NCBI GenBank assembly: GCA_963788145.1
Contig: CAWBFQ010000014.1
Location: 254,352-318,351 of the forward strand
From: UTCFX2 sp963788145
GTDB lineage: Bacteria; Chloroflexota; Anaerolineae; Anaerolineales; UBA4823
Direction of reading: 5' to 3'
DNA length: 64,000 nucleotides
The position numbers and the translations under genes were made by a program. The notes below the pieces were generated by a model that searched no databases, was not told the DNA's origin, and worked only from the letters and a program-made list of their open reading frames with translations. The first letter of the stretch is position 1; each line of letters begins with the position of its first letter. Of this stretch, positions 43,241-53,641 are shown piece after piece.

Positions 43241-43590
43241 AATCAAACGACAAAGGCCTTGATGGAAGAAAGTAAGCCTGTGGAAACTGACAGGGAGGCG
43301 CGGGCTGGCGATCAGAGTGCAAATCTTTTATATTGACAATCGCCAGACTGAAACCCTCGCCCAGCAGAGACCGGCCGAAGTTCCTTCCGGAGCCGCCCAT
43401 GTGAATGCTCCCAGAGCTTAATCGCCTGGCTCAGCTAGTAGTGTGGGACGCAGCCCCAGCGTTATCCGGGGGACCAATCGCTGGAGTGAAAATTTCAGCC
43501 GTTGGAACTAAGAGGATCGCTACAAGCGGTCAAGAAGGGTGGTAGCGCGGGATTATTCCCGTCCCTTTGTGGGACGGGTTTTTTATTTTG
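43241..43590 (+). ncRNA. T-box leader RNA upstream of pheS
   Basis: The 3' part contains the T-box antiterminator sequence AAGGGTGGTAGCGCGG (43535-43550), a close match to the AAnGGTGGnACCGCG consensus except for a C-to-G change. It is followed at once by a terminator, CCCGTCCC (43558-43565)/GGGACGGG (43571-43578) plus T6. The 5' part has a GGAAGAAAGTAAG entry and an AGAGA AG-bulge-like element before a GC-rich stem, as in T-box stem I. Uncharged tRNA-Phe should bind and allow transcription of pheST. I could not fix the specifier triplet by eye. Confidence 0.85.
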
Positions 43591-43601
43591 CAGGAGGCAG
43601 T

Positions 43602-44663
43602 ATGTCAGAGACATTAGATCAAATTGAACAGAAAGCCCTGGATGAACTGGAGAAGGTGCGGGATGAAGATGCTCTCCAGCAATGGAAGGTGAGTTGCCTG
43701 GGGCGCAGTTCACCGCTGATGCGCACATTCGACCAGCTTGGCGGGTTGCCTAAAGAAGAGCGCCCGTTGATCGGGCGGAGGGCGAACGAAGTCAAGCGAA
43801 CACTCGAGGCCGCCTTTGAAACGCGTGGCGAGGCGCTGCGCCAACTGGCAATCGAGCAAGCCCTACAGGCAGAACGCCTCGACATCACCCTTCCCGGACG
43901 ACCAGCCCAGCGAGGCCGGTTGCACCCAACCACGCAGACCCTGGACGAGATATCTCGGGTGTTTGCGGATATGGGCTTTCAAATCTATCGCTCGCGTGAA
44001 GTGGAATCGGATGAATTCAACTTCCAATTGTTGAATTTTCCTCCGCATCATCCCGCTCGTGAGATGCAGGACTCGTTCTATATCGATAGCGGCATCGAAA
44101 GGGGCAACAACCCGTTGCTGATGCGCACGCATACCTCACCAGGACAGGTGCGGGCAATGCGCGAACTGGCGGCAATCAACCCGCTTGATCCTCCGCCGGT
44201 GCGGCTGATCCTGCCGGGGATGTGCTTTCGTTATGAACAGGTGACTGCCCGCTCGGAGATGCAATTTAACCAAATCGAGGGGTTGGCAGTCGGCAAGAAC
44301 ATCACCTTCGGTGATTTGAAGGGCACGTTGAGCAATTTCGCCCGGCGCTTCTTCGGACAGAATGTGCGCTCGCGCTTTCGCGCCAATCATTTCCCCTTCA
44401 CCGAGCCAAGCGCGGAGATGGATATCGAGTGCTTTGTTTGCGGCGGTGAGGGCTGCCCTGTCTGTAAGCGCAGCGGCTGGCTGGAAATCCTGGGCTGTGG
44501 GATGGTCCATCCCACCGTGCTGCGCAACGGCGGTTACGACCCCGAACGCTATACAGGCTTTGCCTTCGGGATGGGACCGGAGCGGATCGCAATGTTGCGT
44601 CACAGGATCGAAGATATCCGCAACTTCTGGGCGAATGATTTGCGTTTTTTGGAGCAGTTTTAA
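43602..44663 (+). CDS. pheS: Phenylalanyl-tRNA synthetase alpha subunit
   Basis: This 353-aa catalytic subunit forms an alpha2-beta2 enzyme with PheT. It has an N-terminal coiled coil, then HPTTQTLDEISRVFADMGF, the substrate-binding block LLMRTHTSPGQVRAM, RLILPGMCFRYE (motif 2) and GYDPERYTGFAFGMGPERIA (motif 3). The start at 43602 follows AGGAGG; a longer frame from 43539 would begin inside the T-box terminator and is rejected. It is separated from pheT by 12 bp. Confidence 0.96.
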   Translation: MSETLDQIEQKALDELEKVRDEDALQQWKVSCLGRSSPLMRTFDQLGGLPKEERPLIGRRANEVKRTLEAAFETRGEALRQLAIEQALQAERLDITLPGRPAQRGRLHPTTQTLDEISRVFADMGFQIYRSREVESDEFNFQLLNFPPHHPAREMQDSFYIDSGIERGNNPLLMRTHTSPGQVRAMRELAAINPLDPPPVRLILPGMCFRYEQVTARSEMQFNQIEGLAVGKNITFGDLKGTLSNFARRFFGQNVRSRFRANHFPFTEPSAEMDIECFVCGGEGCPVCKRSGWLEILGCGMVHPTVLRNGGYDPERYTGFAFGMGPERIAMLRHRIEDIRNFWANDLRFLEQF

Positions 44664-44675
44664 CGGAGAGTACCA

Positions 44676-47270
44676 ATGAAAGTACCTATATCCTGGATAA
44701 AAGAGTTCGTCGAGATCGACCTGCCGCTGGAGGAACTGGCCCACCTGCTCACCATGGCAGGCTTGGAAGTTGAGGAGATCACCTACGTGGGGCTGCCCAT
44801 GCCGGGCGAAGGCGCGGCCCGCCGCGAGACCAAGACCGGCGGGATCGAGTGGGATCCTGATAAGATCGTGACCGCAGCCGTGCTGGAGGTCATGCCTCAT
44901 CCAAACGCCGACCGACTGGTGTTGTGTAAGCTGGACGACGGAGAGCAAATCCACACCGTATTGACAGGCGCGCCAAACCTGTATCCCTATAAGGGCTTGG
45001 GATCTTTAGAACAGCCGCTCAAAGTTCCGTATGCCCGTGAGGGAGCGCGCATTTTCGATGGTCACCAACCCGGCCAGGTGTTGACCACCCTTAAGCGAGC
45101 CAGGATCCGTGGGGTGGACTCCTATTCAATGATTTGCTCGGAGAAAGAGTTGGGCATTTCGGAGGAGCATGCCGGCGTGATCATTCTCGATCCGGACGCC
45201 CCGGTTGGCGTACCGCTGGTGGAGTATATGGGTGATGCGGTTTTCGAGATTGCCATCACTCCCAACATTGCCCGGGATCCAAATATGCTTGGCGTGGCTC
45301 GTGAGGTTGCTGCTATCACCGCTAAACCGCTGCGTCAGCCGGATTACGATTTCACAGCCACTGGCGCCTCGATCGTGGGACAGGCTACCCTCGTGATCGA
45401 TGAACCGGAATTGAACCCGCGCTTTGTGGTCGGGCTGATCCGAGGTGTGCAAATCGGCCCCAGCCCATATTGGGTGCAGCGCCGCCTGCGCCTGGCCGGA
45501 ATGCGCCCGATCAGCAACCTGGTGGACGCTACCAATTATGCCATGCTGGAGATCGGTGAACCGCTACACGCCTTTGATTACGATGTGCTGGTCAAACGGG
45601 CTGGAGGCAACCCGCCGACCATCATCACCCGCCGTGCAAAACAGGGCGAACTGCTGACGACCCTGGATGGCATAGAACGCACACTGGATGATTTCAGCGT
45701 GCTGGTGTGCGATACAGCCGGAGCTCTCTCGATCGCGGGCGTAATGGGCGGGCTTGAATCCGAGATCAGCGAGCACACCCATAATGTGCTGCTCGAGGGA
45801 GCGGCCTGGAATTTCATCAACGTGCGCCGGACGGTAAATGTCCAGAAGCTGCCATCCGAGGCAGCCTACCGCTTTTCACGCGGCGTGCACCCGGCCATGG
45901 CGCCGCGCGGCGTTGGGCGCGGTTTGGAACTGATGCGACTATGGGCTGGCGGCGTGGTTTGCCAGGGACTGGTGGACAATTATCCGCTCCCGCCGTTGGA
46001 CCCAATCGTCGAAATCAGCCCGACTCAAGTCAAGCGCTGGCTGGGGATCGAGCTCAGCCCTGCTCAGATCGGAGAGCTGCTGAAGCGGCTGGAATTTAAG
46101 ATAGAAATCAGCGGCGAAGTGATCCGGGCAACCACCCCCGATCACCGCCTGGATATCGGCGAGGGGATCATCGGAGTGGCCGACCTGATGGAGGAGATCG
46201 CCCGGGTTTACGGCTACGAGCGCATCCCGGAGACGCGCATTTCTGACGAGTTGCCGCATCAGCTTGGCAACTCAACACTGGAGCGAGTGGAGCGTGCGCG
46301 TGGTTTATTGGTGGACCTGGGTTTGCAGGAAGTGGTCTCGTACCGGATGACCTCGCCGGAGCGGGAGGCCCGTTTGCTGCCAGATCAGACCATCCTGGAC
46401 GCCGAGCGCTATGTCCGGGTAGCCAATCCGATCGCCAGCGACCGAAATGTGCTGCGCCGGTCGCTGCTTTCAAGCCTGCTGGAAGTGGTCGAGCGCAATG
46501 CCCGCCTGGCCGAGCGGGCGGATAAACCCCATCCGATCGCCCTTTTCGAGATCGGACCGGTCTTCAATGCGACCGCCGAAGGTGACCTGCCGGACGAAAG
46601 CGAGCGCCTGGGGATCGCCTTGATTGGGCGGCGCGAGTTGCCTTTCTGGGATGGCGCCGGGAGCGCTGGCGACTTAGAAATGGATTTCTATGACCTGAAG
46701 GGAGTTGTGCAGGCGCTGCTGGACGGGCTTCATCTGCCCGCGGTGCGCTTTGCGCCGGTTGAGGACCTGAGCGGAACCAGTTCTGCTTTGCACCCCGGCA
46801 AATGCGCACGCATCCTGATCCAGATCGCCGAGTCAGAGCAGGTTGAACTGGGTGTGATGGGTGAATTGCATCCGCTTGTCAGGCGCCATTACGATCTGCC
46901 GGATGCCCCCCTGCTGGTGGCAGACCTGGATTTGACTGCCATCTGCGCCTTCGCGCCGAATCGCTTCACCATCGAACCGACCCCGGCCTATCCGCCGGTT
47001 CTGGAAGACCTGGCCCTGGTGTTGGACGAAACCATCCCGGCCGAGCAAGTTGAAGCAGTCATCCGGCAAGCTGGCGGCAAGACCCTGGCCGATCTGCGCC
47101 TGTTCGACGTGTACCGCGGCGGACAGACCGGCGAAGGCAAGAAGAGCCTGGCTTACAGCCTGACTTACCAGTCATCCGAGAAGACCTTGACGGACGATGA
47201 AGTGCTCAAGATCCGTCAGCGGATCGTGCGCGAGTTAGAAAAGGAGTTGGGGGCGAAGTTAAGGGCGTAA
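44676..47270 (+). CDS. pheT: Phenylalanyl-tRNA synthetase beta subunit
   Basis: This 864-aa subunit starts MKVPISWIKEFVEIDLPLEEL, then a tRNA-binding OB domain (HPNADRLVLCKLDDG), the B3/B4 editing domain (GLIRGVQIGPSPYWVQRRL, ISNLVDATNYAMLEIGEPLH), the B5 domain and a catalytic-like core. The C-terminal ferredoxin-fold anticodon-binding domain includes LFDVYRGGQTGEGKKSLAYS. It recognises and proofreads tRNA-Phe together with PheS. Length is slightly above average because of small insertions. Intact throughout, in contrast to the many frameshifted genes further right. Confidence 0.96.
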   Translation: MKVPISWIKEFVEIDLPLEELAHLLTMAGLEVEEITYVGLPMPGEGAARRETKTGGIEWDPDKIVTAAVLEVMPHPNADRLVLCKLDDGEQIHTVLTGAPNLYPYKGLGSLEQPLKVPYAREGARIFDGHQPGQVLTTLKRARIRGVDSYSMICSEKELGISEEHAGVIILDPDAPVGVPLVEYMGDAVFEIAITPNIARDPNMLGVAREVAAITAKPLRQPDYDFTATGASIVGQATLVIDEPELNPRFVVGLIRGVQIGPSPYWVQRRLRLAGMRPISNLVDATNYAMLEIGEPLHAFDYDVLVKRAGGNPPTIITRRAKQGELLTTLDGIERTLDDFSVLVCDTAGALSIAGVMGGLESEISEHTHNVLLEGAAWNFINVRRTVNVQKLPSEAAYRFSRGVHPAMAPRGVGRGLELMRLWAGGVVCQGLVDNYPLPPLDPIVEISPTQVKRWLGIELSPAQIGELLKRLEFKIEISGEVIRATTPDHRLDIGEGIIGVADLMEEIARVYGYERIPETRISDELPHQLGNSTLERVERARGLLVDLGLQEVVSYRMTSPEREARLLPDQTILDAERYVRVANPIASDRNVLRRSLLSSLLEVVERNARLAERADKPHPIALFEIGPVFNATAEGDLPDESERLGIALIGRRELPFWDGAGSAGDLEMDFYDLKGVVQALLDGLHLPAVRFAPVEDLSGTSSALHPGKCARILIQIAESEQVELGVMGELHPLVRRHYDLPDAPLLVADLDLTAICAFAPNRFTIEPTPAYPPVLEDLALVLDETIPAEQVEAVIRQAGGKTLADLRLFDVYRGGQTGEGKKSLAYSLTYQSSEKTLTDDEVLKIRQRIVRELEKELGAKLRA

Positions 47271-47295
47271 GCGAGAAGTCTATTGGATAAACAGG

Positions 47296-47336
47296 CGCTC
47301 AGTCAAACAAGCTTTCAAGGTTTGGTTGACTGAGCG
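47296..47336 (+). terminator. Terminator-like hairpin after pheT
   Basis: CGCTCAGTCAA (47296-47306) pairs with TTGACTGAGCG (47326-47336), followed by a short T/A-rich stretch. The remaining 47337-47513 contains nothing I can support. Confidence 0.65.
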
Positions 47337-47513
47337 TCTAATTTCTGGCTCTCCACCAAAGAATGGTGGTATTCGCTGCGAGCCAGCGGCTGAGGCAAGG
47401 CGATCAACGCGGTCAGCAGCACCGGACCACCGATGGCTGCTATCTGGCTAATTTCCACCTGCGCCAGATGCGCCAGAAGATGGAAACCAGCTTGCTATAA
47501 AAAGCAAAAGAAG

Positions 47514-50500
47514 CTATCTAAATATCGCTGGATAAAAATATATCGGCATCACCGAAAGATTGCTGTAGATCGGGCCGGAAACATTATCCAGGTTGTTCGT
47601 GTCGCGAGCGCTCGAATGAATAATCGCCGTATTTGAGATCGGATAGGTAGCCAACGGATCAATGAAACCGGTTACGGTAATCATCCCCCCAGCCCCAGGC
47701 GCCAGGTCATCTACAAGCCAGGCCATGTTCGCGCCGACAATCGGCGTGATCACCGCCCCGGACGAAATCGCGGTTGGGTTGATCACCTGGGCGGAAAGGA
47801 CATCGCTGATCACAACATGATGCGCGATGGCTGGCCCGGTGTTAGTGTATGTCAGCGCATAGGTGATGGTCTCCCCCGGCTGAAGAATTCCGCTTGGCGC
47901 CACTGCTAACGAGATCGAGCTTTCTGCCGGTAAAGTAGCCAGCCGTGTAGCCGGGTCGCCGAGCAGCAGGTAAGTTTCCAGTAAATCCCGGTAGCCGCCA
48001 GTGTTGGCATACAGGAACAGCTTGGCCTGGGTGGTGGCGGGACCCAGTTGGGTAATATCATCCAGAAAAATCGCCTCAAAAAGGCCGCGGTCCAGGTAAT
48101 CGTGACCGCTGGAAGTACCCAGGCCTGTTGGCGAAAAACTGGCAATTGCGCCCTTCCCGGCCGCGTTTACGATACTTTCGCCCAGTGAAGAAAGGTTTAA
48201 GCCAGGACGAGATGGGTGAATAAAGTAACCATCCAGGCAAGTCATCGGTGAGATAAAGGCCAGCCGATCTGCGTTGGTCAATGTAGCGATATCATTTCTC
48301 GTCAGCAGGCTCTCATCTGCCCAGGTGGTTAGAAAGGCATGCCCTACATAATTAACAACCAATCGACCCTGGTTGATAGCCGCAAGGATAGCGGTATGCG
48401 CAGCAGATATTGAGGTATGGGTGACTCCATAATATACCTTTTGTGCAGTGTATGGAGCGGGTAAATAATAGTCAGCAACCGCATCCGAAAAATCGGCGAA
48501 ATCATTGTCGCCATCCGCATTATCAGCCACAAACAGCGTCTGGCTGATCCAGCCAGATACGGGTGGATTCTGTTCATAGCCGATGATTTTTGCGACCATG
48601 TTGCTGGTTTCCAGCCCGGTTTTCACCGGCAGACGCCCAAGGAACATATCCGGTAGTGGGTCATTACCAACAATCGTAACAAATCGATTATCGGCATCAG
48701 TCTCTCTGAGCCAGGGATCAACATCTGCCAGATAGGGCGGGATATAGTTCGGCTCGTTGCGGAGATAAAAGTTCTTAAAATCGTAATTGCCGTCCCCAAC
48801 CAATAACACATACGCCGGGGAAGGCGCCTGCCAGTTGGCGTAAGCATAAGCCAGGAAATCATGGATGGCTGGTGGATAGAATATACCTGCGCTGAATTCA
48901 TCGTAGATTTCCATGACATCCACTACTTTGACGCGGTATCCCTGGGATTCTCTCCAGGACGCCAGCGGGAGCACATCTGCGTAGAAATCGGGATGGGTAA
49001 TCAGGATATAATCGGCGCCGTTGGTTGTGGAGAGCAAATCCGACCGGGTATCCGCGATGATACTGAGCGGATATAACCAATTACCTTCAGCCATAGCCAG
49101 GTATTGATGTTTTTGGGAAATGGCCTGTTGGAATGTGAGTGTATAGACCCCGGACCCGGATTCGGTTTCAAAATTCTCCACCTGGCTCGGCAAGTCAGGT
49201 GCAGTGATATCAAAAAGAAGCAGATCATCTGATGTAAAACCGCCGACCTGGTATTTTAACGTTCCGGTCGATTGTGCGCCAAATACAAGTTGATTATCAG
49301 CAGCGACATAGGCGCGATAATAATCAACCTCAAACCAATTGACAAAAACTTGTTCCAGGGAAATTTCCTCATCCATCGGAATCTCCACGCTGAGAGTATT
49401 GATCCCGTTTATCAGGTAAGCCTGAGAACTCCTGGGTTTCAAAAGTATAGATATCTTCGGATGGCCAGAACGCATTGTCGATCTCGTGCCCATTCAGCAA
49501 GACGCGGGTATGGTGTTGCGGTGTTGCAGCAAACCCCATGAAAAGGCCACGTACAGAAATGATCAATGGTTCCGTAGCCAGGTTTTGAACTGTGAAAGTA
49601 AAATTTCTGGTGACCGGCGAACCGGATGAGTAAATATAAGCCCAATACCAGGTATCCAGATCCGGACCGCTGGGGCGATCGGGCTGGTATGATCGATCTT
49701 CCTCCAAGTGAAGTGTGGAGCTAAAGTAAGTTGGTTGTTCCGCAACCCCTCCTGGCTCGCCATCCACAATGGGCATCCGCAGACCGCTGTCCTCTCCCCA
49801 GGTCAACCAATACACATTTGTATCGGTATATCGCGATTGTGTTTTTTGCCCGTAAAAAAGAATACTATCGCTCGGGTCAAAAGAACCATCCGCCTGGCCT
49901 GTTACCGTGATGGCTACCTCGCTGCCCAGGTTGAACAGGCGCAATTTTTGTGGATCCAGGCTATCGACCGGAACGTCTGCTGCGAGCAATTGACTATAAG
50001 TGATTTGATACAGGCCATCCTGGGCGATCGAAATCTTATAGGCGGGCGCATCCTCATAGGGTAACCCTGGCATACTGGTTTCCAACAACGCCGGGCGACT
50101 GCGCCACGATCGGGAGTCTTCGTAATTCAGCAGCACGTTTTGCAGCAGGCTCTCAAATGGGCCTTCGTCCACATTCTTATAGCTCGGCTTATCTATCTCA
50201 GGCCAGCTTACTCGAACTCGCAAGCTGCGAACAACCTGCAACTCGCCGCTGACAGGGTTATATTGGAAGGGTTGGAAACGCAATTGGGCGATTGCCTGGC
50301 TGCGGATGAAACCTGTGGAAACGATCTCAATCGGAGCCGATGGGTAAAATTTGTCCGTTGCATATGCGCGGGCATCTGGCTGCAAGATATTTCCCTGATA
50401 ATATATTTGCCCATCCTGGCCTGTCTCATGGATCGGTTGTGATTGGGGACACAGATTAAAATGACCAGGAATAGAGGCTATTTCGGCGTCAAGGACTGTC

Positions 50501-51336
50501 AATCCAGGCGCGGCGCCTGGCGGTATCCCAAGCATCAAGCCTCGGACCGGCAGGTTCGGCCAACCAGCGATGTCGGTTTCAGCATAACCGTTTGCGTGCA
50601 GTGTCTGGCAGGTTTGCTCCGGACGATGAGATGGCTCCAACTTAAACTCAGGGGCTGCCAGTTCCAGCAAGATGCCGGTATCATCCGATCGAATCACCCG
50701 CAGCCCGTCTATTGTCGATGGAATGGAAGAGGGGAGGTCGATCATTCCCGCCAATTCAGGAGCGCTTTCGGCGATTGCATCAGCTTTGGCCGTCTGCGCC
50801 AGAAACAGCATCACACCAACTCCAGCGAACAACACCGCGAACAGCACTGAGAGCCAGCGCTTTCCCGGCCGGAGACAGGCAGCCCGCCACACAGCCAGGG
50901 AGGTAAAGATCAGTTTGCTGTAGGGAGCGAAAGAGAGCCACAACCAGCTCAACAAACGCTGGCTGGCAGATTTAAGATCCACCCGCTCTCCTTTGCGCTC
51001 GATGGCTGCGACCCGGCCGAGGATATTCTCGCGTTTGATAAATCCATCCGGCCTGCGCCGGTTATCTCCTTGCACAAGAAAAGATTGCTCGCCAGACCGG
51101 AGGGTGCAGCGCACAACGCGGTGCGCCACTAATGAGCCATTTTCCAGGCTGCACAGCACGATATCACCTCGATGCACAGGCTGCGGGCCAAGGGGCTCCA
51201 CTTCCAACAGGTCGGCATGGCGGATAAAGGGGTGCATGCTATCGCCATGCGCCCGAAAGCGCAATAAATGACCCTGCTGGAGGATTTCGTCAGCCAAACC
51301 TTTAAAATCAGATTGATTTATGTGGATAATAGCCAT
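47514..51336 (-). CDS. Fusion of S26 (SipW-like) signal peptidase with gingipain-like C25 protease, one frameshift
   Basis: About 1,270 aa once one base near 49425-49428 is removed. Residues 1-115 form a small S26 signal peptidase domain: GDSMHPF with the nucleophile Ser33, RGDIVLCSL, AHRVVRC with His72 in place of the bacterial Lys (SipW/ER type), and VQGDNRRRPDG. One transmembrane segment (about 160-180) follows. The rest is extracytoplasmic: a C25 propeptide-like region (PNLPVRGLMLGIPPGA), then the gingipain fold with the catalytic His in VVNYVGHAF and Cys in FISPMTCLDGYF. A DUF11/CARDB-like beta-domain and a terminal tail IYFYPAIFR end the chain. The 5' end overlaps the HprK-like gene by 19 bp. 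It is likely the processing protease of the adjacent peptide locus. Confidence 0.85.
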
Positions 51337-52217
51337 TGAATATACTCCACTGCGCTGATATCCGGCCTAAAGTTGAATTCGTAGCAGGGGACAGCGTGGA
51401 CCAGTTCATCCAGGAACTTCAGCGTATAGGCCATCCCATCCGCGTCCCAGAACGGTGAAAAAGAACGCACCAGCAGCCTGGATGCAGCCGCCGAAGGTTG
51501 CAGCCGCACAGCGGCGTTTTGAGAGGCCTGTTTCAGAATGAAGACGGCCTTTAATGGGGCCGATTCAGGCGAGGCGACGCCCGCGCTGCTGGACCAGGGC
51601 GTGCCGCAAATCTGAAATCCATTGGTTGTCTTGCGGGCGCTGATCCGTTCGTCGCCCAATAATACCGCTTTATCCAGGGCTTTCCATTGATTTGCTAAAG
51701 TCGATTTGCCAGCGCCAGATGTTCCGGCAAAAAGCAGACCGCAACCATCCAGGTCTACTCCGGTAGAATGGAAAAGCAGACCGCGCCCCTGAGCCAACAG
51801 GTGCACCATCAATATCTCATCCAGCGGCGCGCCCAACACCGGAACAATTTGCGGCGGCGGGCTTCCGTTTACGCTCTCATAATAGAAATCCCCACTTTCA
51901 CCGTTCGGTTCCAGCACCAGCACATAGAATGGCCGGTTGGGGTCTGGACCGACCGCGCGCACGCGCAGCACAGTCTTGCCCTGCCAGGTATGCAGCGACC
52001 AATTCCCGCCCGAGTCAAACCAGGCCGGGCTCAGATTCGTAACCGGAGCAGGCTCATTATGTACATGAATAAGAATCTCTGGACCGAGTTGAGATCGAAA
52101 GGGTAATAGAGTAGGATGCACCTTTAAGCGTAAACCCGGATAGGCTGCCTGGAAGGATAATAGAATTCCGCCTAGCCCCAGGCAAACCTGATTCGGATTG
52201 GGAATAGAATCATTCAA
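51318..52217 (-). CDS. HPr kinase-like (HprK-type) P-loop protein of a peptide-modification locus
   Basis: This 299-aa protein carries a Walker A motif GTSGAGKSTLANQW (about residues 165-178), preceded by LFHSTGVDLDG and followed by LLGDERISARK, the order found in HPr kinase/phosphorylase-like proteins. It lacks the N-terminal regulatory domain of true HprK. Such truncated HprK-like proteins occur with PqqD proteins in lasso-peptide and other RiPP clusters, where one characterised type phosphorylates the peptide. It lies 64 bp downstream of the small precursor gene and overlaps the S26-C25 fusion gene. A role as a peptide kinase or as an ATP-dependent maturation factor is inference. Confidence 0.8.
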   Translation of the reverse strand: MNDSIPNPNQVCLGLGGILLSFQAAYPGLRLKVHPTLLPFRSQLGPEILIHVHNEPAPVTNLSPAWFDSGGNWSLHTWQGKTVLRVRAVGPDPNRPFYVLVLEPNGESGDFYYESVNGSPPPQIVPVLGAPLDEILMVHLLAQGRGLLFHSTGVDLDGCGLLFAGTSGAGKSTLANQWKALDKAVLLGDERISARKTTNGFQICGTPWSSSAGVASPESAPLKAVFILKQASQNAAVRLQPSAAASRLLVRSFSPFWDADGMAYTLKFLDELVHAVPCYEFNFRPDISAVEYIQWLLST

Positions 52218-52281
52218 TACAAGTCAGTTTACTTTCTAAAGCGGTCAAAATCTTTCGTCAGGTTCACAAGAAATAGTGGTT

Positions 52282-52464
52282 TTAAAAGAGATCAAGACAC
52301 TTAATTTCACCCTGGCAGCCTAAGCCTTCAGGTCCGGTGTTTGAGGTTGGCGTATGGCAGCCGCCTAGTACGTTCTCTTCTGGGATCAACACTACTTGCT
52401 CCATCATGGGAACATGATAGGGCTTGCGGGTCTGTGTAATCTTTTCAGAATTAGCGATTTCCAT
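52282..52464 (-). CDS. Candidate RiPP precursor peptide, 60 aa
   Basis: The product has a charged leader (MEIANSEKITQTRKPYHVP) with a YxxP element at residues 16-19, like recognition motifs bound by PqqD-type domains. After LIPEENVLGG (residues 26-35) comes a 25-residue Gly/Thr-rich segment with three cysteines (36, 50 and 56) that ends CLDLF. The Gly-Gly before Cys36 is a plausible cleavage point. A clear AAAGG ribosome site precedes the ATG. It sits between the radical SAM enzyme (39 bp upstream) and the HprK-like gene. I recognise no family. Size, composition and position make it the probable substrate of the radical SAM enzyme; thioether or other crosslinks at the cysteines are possible. 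Confidence 0.75.
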   Translation of the reverse strand: MEIANSEKITQTRKPYHVPMMEQVVLIPEENVLGGCHTPTSNTGPEGLGCQGEIKCLDLF

Positions 52465-52503
52465 GAGAATACCTTTCTATGATCTTAATTCTATCATCGA
52501 TGA

Positions 52504-53640
52504 TTATTCTGATATAGATGTTTTCTGATCAACTTCTTTTCCATTAAGAAACGGAATTGCACCGCTAAAGCCGATTGCCTCAGCACGCAAGCGCGCTACC
52601 TGGCACAGATAGTCAACTGGCTGGCGGACAGGGGTCTGCTCCAATTGCGACCAGCCCGGACATAACCCGCATAATGCATACAACTTACAATGATCGCACT
52701 CGCTTTCAACCGTCACCGGCTGGAAGCGAACCTCGGGCAGAAAATCATACCAACCCTGTCGAAAGGAGCCCTGGCGCAGATCATAGGAAGGTGAACGAGC
52801 TAACATACACAGGCTGAGCTGCCCGTATGGGTCAATATGGTATGTGCTGACTCCTGCGCCGCACACATACAGGTATTGGGCCTCAACGCGGCGACCGGTA
52901 TACTTCTGGCAAAAAATCTGCCAATCCTCCATCCGCTCGGCGTCCTGGATATCATACTGCACAACTTCTTCCGGCGGCAGGCGTAAGCTCAGCGGTTGGC
53001 GGCTGCCATCCAGCCCGCCTGTCAGCAAAGCGTCGTAGCGAAAACCCGCCCCGAGGCTTTTGGCGTAAGCCTGCATATCCCACAATTCATGCTGGTTCAA
53101 TGTCATCAGCATGGTTTTAAGGGTGAGCGGCAGCTTGCGCTCGACCAGCCGCTCAATGCCTGCCAGGCAGCGAGCGTGCGAACCAGCCACCCCGGTGACG
53201 CGTTCATAAACAGCCTGACTGCGCCCATACAGGGTCACCTCGATCGCATACGGCCGCCATTCGGCCAAAAAATCCGCGATCTGGTCTGTGATCAAAGTCC
53301 CATTGGTAAAGAGCGAAACCAGCATCCCTTTACGTTTGGCGTAAAGATAGATCTGCTTAAAATCCGGGCGCAAGAGCGGCTCGCCGCCGGTCAGCAGCAT
53401 CCAAAGCGTGCCTGTATCTGCCGCCTGATCGAACAAGTCCTGGATTTCAGCCAGGGATAACTCTTTCTGGTCGACGGGGGCGGCATGCATTCCGTCCAGA
53501 TAGCAGTGCTGACAACTCAGATTACAGCGATTGGTCAGGTCGATCGATCCCGCTAATGGGATCCGCTCTCGGGTGACAGTTTCGTGCATCCGGCGGCTGA
53601 AGGCGGACACGCCAATGCTGGGTATGTGCGGACAATCCAT
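52504..53640 (-). CDS. Radical SAM/SPASM peptide-modifying enzyme (PqqE-like)
   Basis: This 378-aa enzyme has the radical SAM motif RCNLSCQHC (Cys39, Cys43, Cys46), MLLTGGEPLLRPDF and SLFTNGTLI. The C-terminal SPASM domain has seven cysteines for auxiliary clusters: Cys260, Cys278 (GQLSLC), Cys315, Cys318, Cys324, Cys327 and Cys346. This layout is typical of PqqE/AlbA-type enzymes that form C-C or thioether bonds in peptides. It starts 1 bp after the PqqD-like gene stop, so the two are coupled, and is followed by the 60-aa cysteine peptide. The chemistry is not predictable from sequence alone. Confidence 0.9.
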   Translation of the reverse strand: MDCPHIPSIGVSAFSRRMHETVTRERIPLAGSIDLTNRCNLSCQHCYLDGMHAAPVDQKELSLAEIQDLFDQAADTGTLWMLLTGGEPLLRPDFKQIYLYAKRKGMLVSLFTNGTLITDQIADFLAEWRPYAIEVTLYGRSQAVYERVTGVAGSHARCLAGIERLVERKLPLTLKTMLMTLNQHELWDMQAYAKSLGAGFRYDALLTGGLDGSRQPLSLRLPPEEVVQYDIQDAERMEDWQIFCQKYTGRRVEAQYLYVCGAGVSTYHIDPYGQLSLCMLARSPSYDLRQGSFRQGWYDFLPEVRFQPVTVESECDHCKLYALCGLCPGWSQLEQTPVRQPVDYLCQVARLRAEAIGFSGAIPFLNGKEVDQKTSISE

Positions 53641-53641
53641 C

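Noticed and set aside
43539..43601. Longer N terminus for PheS
   Set aside because: It would be encoded by the T-box antiterminator/terminator region; the ATG at 43602 has a good AGGAGG site and fits family length.
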